Notes under the pieces: model-generated
The model's input: the letters and a program-made list of their open reading frames with translations, nothing else
What the model was told of the DNA's origin: nothing
The model's database searches: none
Made by a program: the position numbers and the translations under genes
Assembly (NCBI GenBank): GCA_964030785.1
Contig: OZ034971.1
Coordinates: forward strand, 39,202,804 to 39,266,803
Direction: 5' to 3'
DNA: 64,000 bases
Origin: Siderastrea siderea
Lineage: Eukaryota; Cnidaria; Anthozoa; Scleractinia; Rhizangiidae
Shown here: positions 41,735-53,211 of the stretch, piece after piece
Layout of the letters: each line of letters begins with the position of its first letter
Numbering within the stretch: position 1 is the first letter of the stretch

Positions 41735-42054
41735 TTGAGCTCTTGCAGCTCTCAAATTCAAATGGAATCCAGAGCCGGAAAAAATTTTTGAAATCCACTT
41801 GCCCAATGGGCCAGTACCGGTCAAAAACCCGGCCAGCCTGGTAAAACCTGGCCAGGCTGGGCTTTCTGGGTTTTTGGCCAAGCTTACCAGGAAAATGTGG
41901 CCTGGCCAAGCCTGGCAAGCCTGGCTTAATGGCCAAGTTTTCTTGGCAACCTTGGCCATAAAAGTCCAACTTTCTCGGCCATGTTAATTCCAAGGCCAGA
42001 CTTTCTTGGTAGCCTTGGCCAAAACAAAAACTTGGCTTCCCTGGCCACTAAGTT
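41735..42054. repeat. Block of reiterated TGGCCA/CCTGGCC words
   Basis: Dozens of overlapping GGCC, TGGCCA, CCAGGC and GCCTGG words in both orientations fill this stretch, so it can fold on itself in many registers. The left edge has CCGGAAAAAATTTTTG. The block is interrupted by the transposon at 42,055, and similar words (TTTTGGCCATG) resume at about 48,605. Confidence 0.6.
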
Positions 42055-43057
42055 CACTGCAAAAAGTGATTTCTTATATTAAGTGCAAAACTCTTAATTT
42101 TTAAGAGAAAAACTCTTAAATGGCTGCCCGTGGGGTAAGAGCCATTTTCACTTAATTGAAGGGTCAAACCTCTTACATTAAGAGTTTTCAACCTTGAAAT
42201 AGGGATAAATTTGCACTTGAGAAATAATTAACATGCACTTATTTAAGTGTTTACACTCAATTTCAAGGGAGAAGAAATCTCTTCAAAGAGGGTTACAGAC
42301 CTTAAAGTAGGGATTTCACAACACTGAATTGAGTGAAGTACCCTCTTACTGAAGGACGCGCAAACCTTCTTGAAAGGTTGTTGACTCTTAAAGTAAGGGT
42401 GATACTGCACTTGGAGCAAGTCAAAATCACTCATTCAAAAGTGTTTGATGCACTTATTAGAGAGTCATTTTCACTTGCTTTGTGCCAAGCTAAAAGTTCT
42501 TAAACCACACCACAACTGTATGCTTGCAAGTTACAGGCTTTTTAAGGAGACAATTTTGTGTCCCAATAAATTGATGCTATCACAGCACACTTGCATTTTG
42601 ATTAACCATTTTATTTTTAAAATAGCAGTGGTGGTTATTCTTATTGCATGTGTCTACACCAATTAATAACATCAACCAGACAAACGTAGCTGTTCGTGTA
42701 ATCCAAAGCACATTTTTTTCAAAATTGAGGAATAAAATCTGAAACATGCTATGCCCTTTAACCACATATGTATATTGATCCTCTAACACTGCGAGTAAGA
42801 GGTACTAATCATGTTAACTGGAGCATCATGAAATGCATGTAGTTAACAGAATAAATCTTAACCCTTAATTTCAACAAGACACTCAAGCAAGCCATTTTAA
42901 AACACGACACAAGTTTACGCTACTCAAATCTCAGCCTATTTCTGCATTTCCAGAATGAGGGGGGTTGCAAAGAAATAAAATAGACAACACTGGTTCAAGA
43001 TTATAGCGTAAGTCACCAAAGCCAGTTTTTATACATGCCCCACGACACTAATTGCAC

Positions 43058-46000
43058 CTATTTTTGTGAGTTGACAAAAACTAGGAACTGTTGGATTGCT
43101 GCGTGGTAAGAGTTAACTATGCGAGGCATGTTGGAAGGGAGATCTGTATCACCAAGAATAAACTGCTGTAGGAAAAAATAGACATTCCGGAATGCTGGTG
43201 GATATTCAAAGTGGAAAATATAATACATTGCAAGTAACTGAATAATTGCATGGCCCTGAGTGAATCTTCCTTGTTATCCACACTGCAATGTGGGCTGTCC
43301 CTGATCATAATGGTAAAAACAAGCTTGTCTTGGTCATCCTTGTCTCGGTGCATCAAGATGTATGGGTCATTCTTAGAGGGCAAGTCTCCTTGACTTTCCT
43401 TCATTTGAAAGAAAAGAAAAAAAATAAGGAAGGGCTTCTAAAATACAGCACACAAAGATAACTTTCAGCATAGAGGTACTGCTTTTAATGCCCCTATTGA
43501 TTTGGGGCATTTGGCATTTATCAAAATCTACACCCTGGGGTGTAAAAACATACAGGAAAAAACAGGCCAAATTGCATGAGTTTGAGTGATTTGTTTCTCT
43601 TTTAAGTATATACCAGATCCCTTCTAGTTGTAAATTTGACAGTCAAATGCCCAAGGGTGTGGACGAAAGAGTGGATCAAATATCCCACATCTGCTCAGTG
43701 TCCACCCCTCTCCTCCAGGCTTAACATTGATAGATACATAAATGCGTATATGGTGTATAGTTTAATTTTATCCTTGGTTCAATTTTTATTTTCTTTTTTT
43801 TTAATATTCATTATCATATATTTACATAAAAAAGAACAAAGGAAAATAAAAATTGAACCAAGGATAAAATTGAACTACATCATAATACGTAAGTTTACTT
43901 CCATTCAGATTTCGGGGTAGCATAATTGTGCTAATATCTCTAAACAGAAGGAAATGAAGGAATCAAATAATACCAAAGATGCATAAAAAAGGGCCTAATT
44001 ACATACTTCATCAGCATCCACAACAAATGGTGTCTGTGATTGAGATTTTCCCTGTTTCTTGACTTTGGTGGGGAATATCAAGGCAATATTTTCCAACACT
44101 GTCTCATCTACGTGCAGAAATGAAAATGACCAAATGATAAATCAGTAGAATACTTAAGTAAAGTAATTAATTGGCCAACAGAAACTTTGAATGGGTAGTC
44201 TAATAATTTGTTTGAGTTAAAGTCAGAAGGCTGTTCCCCCTTAACCAGACAAGTAGACCAAAAAGAATTTTGTTTTAAATCCCTCTGGGCTAATTAGGTG
44301 TCACTGTAACACTGATTTTGATTAGTTGCCATTCATAATGGTCTTTTGCAAAGGTGGTGAATCTGATTGGTTTGCTCTGTATAGGCATAGAGAAGAAATA
44401 TTTCAGGTCTTGAAATACCTAGAACATACTTCTTTTTTAGCCTATGATCATTTTTAATAGGTGCAAAAACAATTAGCATACTTGCCTTTGTTTTGTTTCA
44501 ACAGCACTAATTTATTCACAGAAAGTAGAGCCTTTTTCCTCATGTCACTGAATATACAATAATGCAGCCAGTCGATTTCATTATTACTGGTAGTCTGATA
44601 GTTTAATTGTCGCTGTTAAATACATGTGTACCCAACTAAGTATATCATACAATCCTCTTTTATTTGTACCTGTGATTTCATCTCTTCTTAAGGAAAACCT
44701 CTGTGATAGGAATCCTTTAAGCTTTTCATATTGGTCTTTATAAGTGTTGATCAGCCCATCCACTGTCATGGACAACTTCCTCTCATACCTCAAGATCCTC
44801 ACTAATTCTTCTTCAATCTGAAACCATAAAGTAAAATAAGTGGTATATTTTTTCCCTCTGAGAGGACAATTAATTGTATATTTCTTAGAGTAACATACAT
44901 GAAAAGAAAACATAGTAACATTCCAATGATTAAGGCTAAATGTACCACTGAGCAGTGCAGAGGTTTTTGATAGGGTATGCAGATAGCACCAACTCTGTCC
45001 ACTTCCAAGTGTTTAGAATTGGTGAAAGTTTTTATAACTTTTGACTGGTGATGTTTACTTTGTTAATAAGCTGTAGGATATTCCTGTCTTAAAGTTTAGA
45101 AACCCACCACACACCTGATTGCCTTTATTAAGAATTGGGTAAACAGCAAGAGTTTCTCTAACTCTTGTCCTCGCATCCAGCTGTTTAATGAAAATTCTAC
45201 GTCTGGGAAATTCGCTGTCCATCAGCTGGTTCACAACTTCCTAGTCTGGCATTTGTTTTTTTAGTTCCTGCTGAAGCCGCTGACTGTGCCTTTCTAAGGA
45301 AGAGCTGTCATCAATGCCCGAGGAATCTGGTGCAAAGAGAGTATAATTCCACATAATAATGAGTGTCATATCTTACTTGTGTTGTTTCCTTAAGACACCT
45401 CCAACTAATCTTTATCATAGCTCAATCAAGTCTGAATAAAAGTGAGAATGTTAGTAAATTGTCCTTTGTTTGTTATAATTATAAATTTGTGAGTAAATCA
45501 ATATACTATTTTCAACTGGAAAGAAATAAAATACATTGTCCAAGCTGTTTTTGGATAGACATGAATCAATTTTGTAAGATACTCCAAGCTGCTAAAGGTG
45601 CCTCCAAGCATTATAGTAAACACTCCCTGATTTCTGTATTCAAGGAAAACTCCTACTCAAGAATTCACGTCAAACCAATGGTATATGATGACAACGGTAC
45701 ATTACCATACAACGTGACAAATCCCTTTACACTTCATCATTGCTACAAACAGATGTCTTACCTTCAGAGCTTGCTTCACTACTCTTCTTCTTCTTCACCT
45801 GGGGTTGTAGCCCTCTTTCTTTTCTCTTGGTAGCGCCTGTTTTCTAGAGCTCGCCTCACTTTCTCAGTAAGTAGACCCTTGGAGATAATTAGAGCAGGAT
45901 TGAAGTGAGCAAACAATGTCTCTTCAACAACTTGTTCATTAAATCTGTTCTGTGCTGTGAACATTCACACGTTTATTATAACTATGAAATAGATGCTTCT

Positions 46001-47684
46001 ATAATTTCATAATAATAAGCGACAACTCTTAGGCAGACTGGAATACACCCTACCAAAAGGGTAACTCCTCTTTCAAGAAAAATTCTCATTTTGATGGATG
46101 AACATTCCTTATTTCAAAAATCTGGAAACTAAACTTAAACGTCCTGATAACCCATGGTTCAAATCCGCTGTAGTCATCTCATCAAAATTGAATGTTACAA
46201 TGATCAATGTCTTTTAATGTTATTTTTGCACCATGAATTTCCTCCTACCTAAGTTATGAGAGGTAATGACAAAGGGGAACAAAAACACAGGTAACAGAGA
46301 ACACTTTGGTTCATCACCTGCATGTAGAAATCTTTTCATGCCCATACTTTAAGTTAAAATTGTTACTCACCCATTCTTTGAAATTTCCCACGGGAAGTGG
46401 CAATTCATCACCTTTCACCAAGGACTGTAGTGGGTTGACTTGTCGCAACCCTGGATAAAGAGAACAATATTTCCAAGCAACCCATTCTACAGTCTTGCTG
46501 CTGGGACGGGAATTTTCACTCTCCAAGTGATCTGTAACCTGCTTGATGAACGCTCTTTGCACATCTTGAGGGATAGATCCAGGAGACTTGCATTCTTTCA
46601 ACATCTTATCTACTTTGTTACCAAACCATGTGGGCAGTGCAAAGCCACTTGGAAGGTCCAGTGGCTTGTAGGTTCCTATTTTTGGAAGTTTCATATGCAT
46701 TTGGTGATTGCTGTCACTCTTAGGACTGTCTGAAAACTCGTCAGAGCTCCTGTCTGCCAATGAAATGTCAGGAGAGTCCTCTGAATCAGAGGACCTTAGG
46801 TACACTGTATTAGGAGTTGAACTTCGAGAACTAGCACTTGATGCAGCTGGAGATCTTAAAGTCCTCGAGGGAAATGACCCTGTTACTTCAAGATCACCTG
46901 ATTTCCTCTAAAAGACCAAAAAACAGAGGAAGACTCTTTGTGAAGGTCAAAATGAAAATGGAAAGCAAATAGCACCTAAAGACTTTAAAGATTATGTGTC
47001 CCTTCTTCAAAGAAAGTCACCATAAAATGATGAGGAATGTGTGACATCTCCTGATAACAGGGTGAAAAGGTCAATGTTAAAAGGGCTAAGAGCTCACCAT
47101 TACATAGTCAGACTCCTCTGCATGTAGTTACTTGTCAGAACAAAATTTTGGGTCCATGCATTTAAAACTAAAGACAAGAAGGCTACCAAGCATAAATAAA
47201 GTGTGGGTACCAATGGTAACAATAAAAGGGAACAGATTTACAAGAGAAATGCAAACATGAGTTTCTGTGTACGTTTCCGGGGTCCCCGGGATGGACGCTG
47301 GTAAGTGCATTAAACACTCACTGTACACTGTAATAACATTTCACAAACTTACAATCTCTCGGATGAAATTCCTAAGGTGCACACGATCTTCGATACTTAA
47401 TTCTTCTAGTTCGTATTTGATGTCTTCTGGACAGAACATCAGTAACGTGGAGCCTTTGATCTCCTTTGCTGTTGTTTGTGGAAAAGGCGGGAAAACAGGT
47501 AAGACGGTCAACGTCTTATTAAAATCAGCTTAAATCTGAATGAAGCTGCCTAAAAAGCATATCACCTTCTACCCTTACCTTCTAATACATCTGTTAAGGT
47601 TTTTGGCAGGCCAACTTCCTTTAGTTTTCGGGATAACTCGGTTGGTGAAAGGTGGATGACATCTGCCCTTCCTAAACCCGCCAT
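43058..47684 (-). pseudogene. SAM-domain (SAMD3-like) gene carried by the transposon, disrupted
   Basis: Eight exons on the minus strand: 47,684-47,579 (starts MAGLGRADVIHLSPTEL); 47,468-47,353 (STLLMFCPEDIKYELEELS, completing a SAM fold); 46,907-46,371; about 45,953 to a CCAG|GTGAAG donor near 45,800; 45,326-45,115; 44,817-44,670; 44,107-44,007; and about 43,393-43,058. Exon phases fit where tested. The product resembles multicopy SAMD3-like proteins known from cnidarian and fish genomes. Two lesions are visible: an in-frame TAG in exon 5 (after KKQMPD) and a frameshift in exon 8 between DSLRAM and the MYYIFHFEYPPAF block. The role of such proteins in the element is unknown; the SAM domain suggests self-association. 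Confidence 0.7.
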
Positions 47685-47886
47685 TTCGACTTTCACGAAT
47701 GGCGGTTCTCGAAACGAGGCTAGGTTGCCCATGAGTCCCTGTAATGGCGTTTTCCCAGGCCTTCACGGTCATGCATTTCACCATTACGGTTATGGACCGT
47801 GTGACCCAAACAAATTGGCCCAGCAGAACAAGGTGGCATATATCATTTTCCTTGGGCAGCGTTTGGCAATTTATGTAATTGCTGAG

Positions 47887-48177
47887 ATGTGGAGGTGCGT
47901 ATTCGGCTTCTGTGTCTTCACTGCGATATCACGGAGGATTTTATTGAGTCACTTCAATCAAGTGCATTCTGATGAGGAGTTTCAAATTGTCTGCGGTATT
48001 GGTGATACCTCTGCTTGTCGTAAAGTTTTCTCTAAATACAACAGCTTTTATAGGCATGTTAGAAGAAAACATGATGACATTTACAGAGGTCGTTCCGACC
48101 CACCCTCAGATGGACAATACTTAATTGTGCCGACCAAAGAAGACAGTGAAGTAGAGCCCCAGCAATCATGTGATTAG
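47887..48177 (+). CDS. C2H2-like zinc-finger frame near the transposon's right end
   Basis: From the ATG at 47887 the frame gives 96 residues: MWRCVFGFCVFTAISRRIL with a downstream HFNQVH, then VCGIGDTSACRKVF and SFYRHVRRKH. These read as two Cys2-His2 units, the second with a long Cys-Cys spacing. I recall such heads at the N-terminus of proteins from animal CACTA-type elements, where they would bind transposon DNA. The frame ends 33 residues after the second finger and could be a first exon or a truncated transposase remnant. It is transcribed away from the SAM gene. Confidence 0.5.
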   Translation: MWRCVFGFCVFTAISRRILLSHFNQVHSDEEFQIVCGIGDTSACRKVFSKYNSFYRHVRRKHDDIYRGRSDPPSDGQYLIVPTKEDSEVEPQQSCD

Positions 48178-48539
48178 TGTGCAACACTTACATAAGGAAC
48201 TCATAATTCTTAAAAAATATTCATTCCCTTTCACAAGTGTGAAAACATTTTGTTAAGCAATAAACACTAGTTCCGAGGAGACTTTCACTCAACAAAGAGT
48301 TCAAGCACTTAGTTAAGTGTTTCTGTTCCTCTGAAGTTAGTGTTAAAATACTTAAATAAGGAACTAGTTCATTGTTAAGAGTGCTTCTCCTATTTTAAGA
48401 GTGGTAATGCTTTATCTAAGAGGTGAGATCTAATTTTGAGGGTAATGCACTTATCTGAGGTAAAAAATCACTTTCCTCAGAGAAAAATCCCGTTGAATGT
48501 GAGTAATTCACTTAATTAAGGATTCTACTTTTTGCAGTG

Positions 48540-49117
48540 TTGTTAGCCTGAGGCAGTCACTTGGATTTTCAGCCATTGGAAACTAGTCACGGTCTGGAAA
48601 AGCCCAGCATTTTTGGCCATGTTGTGCCAGAAAAGATGTATCTTATTCAATTAATGTTACATTTTTCTCATGGAGTGAAAGTTATTGGTTGTTATTGCTA
48701 ATCTCGTCATAAGACAATTCAAACAAACTCTACTAGAGGTCACTAAGATGTTTTATTTCCAGCATTTTAAACGCCTTTGAAGTTACAATTAAAACTGATT
48801 CTTCAGCCAGTCATATAGTAAAATGATTCACAAACAAACACTGACTTCACCTTAAAAGATCTGTAACTGAGAAATTTTCAATCGTCGTGAATGTGTCGTA
48901 CTGAAAGTGCTTTTTAAAACATTGTGTCCACTCACGCATTGCATCCTGAGGTATAAACAGCTAATCAAACACAGCTTTGAACAGTCTTATTGCACAAGAA
49001 TTAAGCTGTAAGGATATTTCTTTTCCTGCTTTAAAATTGTGAAAATGAGGCACTATTTAAAGATTAATAAATCGTAAGATTGCAATGGGAGACAACAGTC
49101 CACACAATGCATAATAC
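48540..49117. other. Right flank of the transposon, no gene
   Basis: It continues the interrupted repeat block (GGCCATG words near 48,605-48,630) and then AT-rich sequence without coding potential. Confidence 0.4.
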
Positions 49118-49273
49118 CTTTTTCAGAATAACAGGCCCGATTCCAAACTTTTCCAAGAAGTCAATTTCTTTTAAGCCACTGTATAAGTCAAAAAATGATT
49201 TTTGATCCTTTTCTTGCGTTATGTTAGCTTTTAAAATTGGAAAGAAAGCGGAGTTTGTTGATAACGTTGCCCT
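49118..49273 (-). other. Candidate isolated coding exon
   Basis: One minus-strand frame is open and protein-like: SFFDLYSGLKEIDFLEKFGI then GPVILKK, followed by GTATTA at a possible donor. No ATG lies in this frame; an ATG at about 49,290 is in a different frame. It may be a decayed first exon or an internal exon of an unknown gene. Confidence 0.25.
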
Positions 49274-52200
49274 TCAGAGCAACCGCCATCTTGAAATTCA
49301 CAACACATTCTGAGGAGCCTGGAAACAAATTGGGTTGTTTCGTTCAGCAGCTAGACCCCTGCGGGCTCAGATAGTGATCGATTTTTTTGTGTTCAGGTCG
49401 TGGCTTGAAATGTTTCCCTCTTTTGAGCTTGAAATGAATTCAATCAGAGCAGCAAAACGTGGATCAACTACCCTTTAGGCCGAGGTAAGTTGAAGGCAAA
49501 TGATAATTTTGAAAGATTGTATTCAAAATTAATGATTATTTTAAGTAAAGATCGACTATGTGCTTCTGAGCCAGGCTGCATTTTGCGTACGTTAACTCTT
49601 ATTTTCCGGAAGATCTTCGGCGTGGGTTTCCAAATCGCTCGGCGTACTGGCGTACGATCGTGGTCTTTGGCGTAAAGCGGCGTAAGACCAAGCCAGCGCG
49701 GCGTAGGAGGGTGTAAGCTTACCTCATATTAACGATATTGTACGCTGGCGTGTAGCCGAGTGAGTGAAAAAATTCAGAAAATGTTTACAGTTTAAATAAT
49801 GAACTTGTGGACACTGTATAATATCCGGGATTTCACCATCCCTGGCTCAGAATTTAGAGTCCACGGGCTCCTCGGTCAGCGGTTGTCGACCACTCGTAGC
49901 CAGAGTCCTCAACCAATACCCAACCAATAAAGAATAAAGAATGATTTCAACTGTCGCATAAATTTTACATGTGTACGGGCGTGAATTTAACTGGCTTTAC
50001 GTGCTTAAATAAATCTAGACACGATGTCTGAACGGCTTATGTAAATGAAAAAGTTGAAAGTTTCAACTTTTTACGTTTACGTAAGCCAAAAAGTTGAAAG
50101 TTTTCAACTTTTTAGCTTACGTAGACTAGTATGATAGCCTTTCAAGCAAATGGCAAGTAAGTCAGAGGAAAATTGGACTTGAGTCACTTTGCGTCTCGTT
50201 GATACGACAGTTTGGTACTTAAAGATTCAGAGCTCTCAAGTCTCACGCATTGAGCGTGAGACTCACGCAAACGAATGCAATCTTACGCCCTCACCCTAAA
50301 GGTATTATTTCTCATGCATTTAAGGTTTTTGATGTAAACAGTTCATTTTGAGGCCGAAAATTGCTGCTTAAGTAAAGTGACTCCTTAATGAACCATCATT
50401 CTGGGAATAATTCACTCCATGTTCCCTTTGTACTGACTTCGAACGCTTTCTAACAATGGAAATTATCGTGCAGTTCTTGTTCTACCACATTGAAATGCCA
50501 GTGAAGAGAGAGTTTTTTCTCTAATAAGGAAAAACAAAACAACATTTCGGCCCTCTCTCCAGATGGATGGTACACTGGCCTCTCTGCTTACTATCAAAAT
50601 GGCCAACAAGAAGTCATCTTTTGAACCACCTGAAGATTGGTTGGTCAGTGCCAAGAAAGCTACTTGGAACTACAACAAAGAGCATCAGAGTGACAGCATG
50701 TAGAAGAAACTCGTGTTTTTCAGCGATATGACAGGTTAATTTGACTTCTGGATAAGTCGGAATGTTAAGAAAGAGTTGATATTAGTCCATTTAAAAGAAA
50801 AATCTGGGATCTAAATAGTTACTTTCGAAGGGTAACATTTCTGCTCAGAATAAAGGAAAACATGTCGTAGCTACTTCAATTTTTCAAAATTTTCTGGGGG
50901 AGCATGCCCCCAAACCCCCTACAAAGGTGACGCCTTGAGCGGCACAATAGACGGCTACACCGTCAAAAAGCCATCAAAAATCTCACTCTTTGGCGACAAA
51001 TCAACTTGAGAGCTCTGAAGATTGCCTCGTTGCATTAGTCCAGTAGAATGCCTTGTCACTGTCTTCAGATTTGTAGTGATGTTAGAAAGCTGTACCAGTA
51101 ATAATTATAAAACTGAACAAATAAACCGAACCATAACTTTTTAGTCCATCAACTTTCTTGTCCTCCTTTCGCATTCGCAGCAGGAAGAGGAGAGAGCTTG
51201 GGGACTGCGGACGAGGTTGCCGGCATTGGCGCCTCGGCAGAAGAATTAGCGTATTACTTTTGCGTGAAAAGTGTTGTTGAACTGAACTCGCTCAAGTGAT
51301 GCGTGAAAGATTTCTTTTGTTCTCTGCCTGAACTAAAACAAAGGAATTCAACCTAGAATCCACGGTCCTGTTGTTTTCTTTGTGTCAGCTTTAAGCAAAA
51401 GTAACATGCTAATTCTTCAAATTTTAGATCTCAGGTCAAGAAATAAGTGCGCAACAGCGTTCCTCACATGAAAACCAGCCTGTGTGCCAATGTTCAGCTA
51501 AATAGGAGCAATTTCGATTTTAACCTCAAATCATCACTTACGCCCTTTTTCCACCGGGCGCTTCATATATGAGCAGTTCATGCTCTTTTTTTTTCAGCCG
51601 TACTCATATGTATAGTTCCTTACACGCCTTATGTAAGCTGTGGCCAGATCAAGCCACAGCTTATTTTCCCTCATATAAATGACTCTTGTGTTTAAGGGTT
51701 TTTCTGCTTCATTACTTTGTGGAATGAACTAATTATCTCGTGGAACGAAAACTGACTATTATTTTTGTGGAACGAACTGGCTATACTTTGAAATGAAATG
51801 ACTTGGAACAAAATGACTGGATACCATTTCTTTGCATCTCGCTGACTTTGACTGGATCAGCAAGATTGTCTTTAATTTTCTGTGAAGTATGCCATCTGAA
51901 CCAGGCCTAACATTTCTGAGCAAAATAGCAGACATCATGTCAAATTGTTTTCTGGAGCTGAAATATTACTGGAGGTGAAAATGGGATAACCATTTGAAAG
52001 ATATTTAACTGGTTTGATATTTTAAAAACTACATTTTATTGAAACTCTTAGGTCTCTGGTATTCTTGCTGGTGAAGCAGCAGCATTGTATCTCTTGGAAC
52101 TGAGAATCACGGAACATGGCATACATAATTGTCTTAAATAAACAAGGGATTGATTTTTTTTATGATTGACTTCAATCTACGGAAAAAAGTTCTTTGGGTA

Positions 52201-52440
52201 AGTAATTTAAAATATTAAATGGTATTTGTTATGTATAGTTGATTAAAGATTATTTTGGCTACATCAGTTTGCAAGGTGATTCCTTGGTTAAGGTACAGTC
52301 TCTCTCTTTTCAGTTTGTAGACTTTCAAATTCGAACATTTTGATTTGATTATTGAAATGAGTTTACTTCTTCCTGTTAACATAAAAATGAAACAACATGC
52401 ATTCATCAAAAATCAACATCAACAGCCTAATAGACAGAAA
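49274..52440. other. Intergenic DNA with small repeats, no recognised gene
   Basis: It contains GGCGTA-rich words (49,620-49,760), a TCTCACGC inverted word (50,240-50,280), a short frame at about 50,563-50,702 (plus) without a known domain, and the repeat word shared with 11,000 at about 50,885-50,925. No gene model can be supported. Confidence 0.4.
50062..50135. repeat. Two adjacent palindromes built from AAAGTTGAAAG
   Basis: AAAAAGTTGAAAGTTTCAAC with trailing T forms one perfect palindrome; after TTTACGTAAGCC the same word recurs as AAAAAGTTGAAAGTTTTCAA plus tail, and a GCTTACGTAGAC end mirrors the start. The whole segment can form one long or two short hairpins. Confidence 0.7.
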
Positions 52441-52445
52441 ACCTT

Positions 52446-52547
52446 ATTATATTATATTATATTATATTATATTATATTATATTGTATTTATTTATATTAT
52501 ATATTATATAATATTATATTATATTATATTTATATTATATTATATTT
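52446..52547. repeat. (ATATT)n microsatellite
   Basis: ATTAT/TATAT pentamers repeat for about 100 bases directly next to a palindromic MITE. Confidence 0.85.
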
Positions 52548-52663
52548 AACAATTATTCTACGAGGGCGTGCTGGATATCGAATGATAGATAACCAACGAG
52601 GCGCGTAGCGCCGAGTTGGTTATAATCATTTGATATCCAGCAAGCCCGAGTAGAATAATTGTT
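52548..52663. mobile_element. Palindromic MITE with AACAATTATTCTAC ends
   Basis: AACAATTATTCTAC, then GGGCGTGCTGGATATC, pairs with the inverted right arm GATATCCAGCAAGCCC then GTAGAATAATTGTT; the loop holds GAGGCGCGTAGCGCC. Arms of about 45 bases with few mismatches. No coding content. Confidence 0.7.
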
Positions 52664-53211
52664 TTATTAAAAACTTAACCACTATTAAAAACAAAATCAG
52701 AAAGAACGGGAAAAATGAGAAAAGAAATTTAAGCGGAACAAGAATCGATCACATGACTGAACGAAAAAGGCGCCAAAACCTTGCGAAGTGTTGCACCGTT
52801 TCATTGCAAAGCTGAATGAATCAATGAAAACTGCTCGAAAGTGAACAAAGTAGCACACGTTTTGGAAAAAAATCTTCTAATTATTGGCTCTGAAATATGG
52901 TACATGTTTGATTTTTCCTGAACATTGTTGTAATCATCTTTCAAAGCGGATTGAAGCTGTACAATTTCACCATTTAGCTGCTGGAGTTGAAACTGAACAA
53001 GTTTGTAATCTCTTCGCACAACGGGGCCATCATGTGCGTGTTTGATCGAACTGAAGACAGAACAAATTTGAACAGTTGAACTTGAAAAGGTATTTTCTAT
53101 GCAGCTCAGAAGCAAGATTACTGTAGCGAGGAAAATTAGAATTCACCATCATAGTTTGTTAAACGCAAAGCGCAAAGTGCAGTTGTTTTCGGTTTAGAGG
53201 TTGCGGACGGA

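Larger units (their letters stand above)
42055..48539. mobile_element. CACTA/CMC-like DNA transposon, about 6.5 kb
   Basis: The left end CACTGCAAAAAGTGATTTCT is repeated inverted at the right end (CACTGCAAAAAGTAGAATCC read outward-in), and both continue with TTAAGTG words. A TT dinucleotide flanks both sides (42,053-42,054 and 48,540-48,541). Both arms hold many subterminal CTCTTAA/TTAAGAG and TTAAGTG words, as is typical of CACTA elements. Inside are a SAM-domain gene on the minus strand and a C2H2 frame on the plus strand, transcribed divergently from about 47,700-47,880. I see no complete transposase catalytic domain, so the copy is probably not autonomous. Confidence 0.7.

Noticed and set aside
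45779..45830. A frameshift in the fourth exon of the SAM gene
   Set aside because: A CCAG|GTGAAG donor ends the exon before the apparent stop and joins in phase to the next exon, so no lesion is needed.
47575..47784. A 69-codon minus-strand frame near the SAM gene start
   Set aside because: It overlaps in another frame the first exon starting at 47,684, which splices in phase to the SAM-domain exon.
50563..50702. Short plus-strand frame MDGTLASLLTIKM...
   Set aside because: Only 46 codons, no splice partner identified and no recognised domain.
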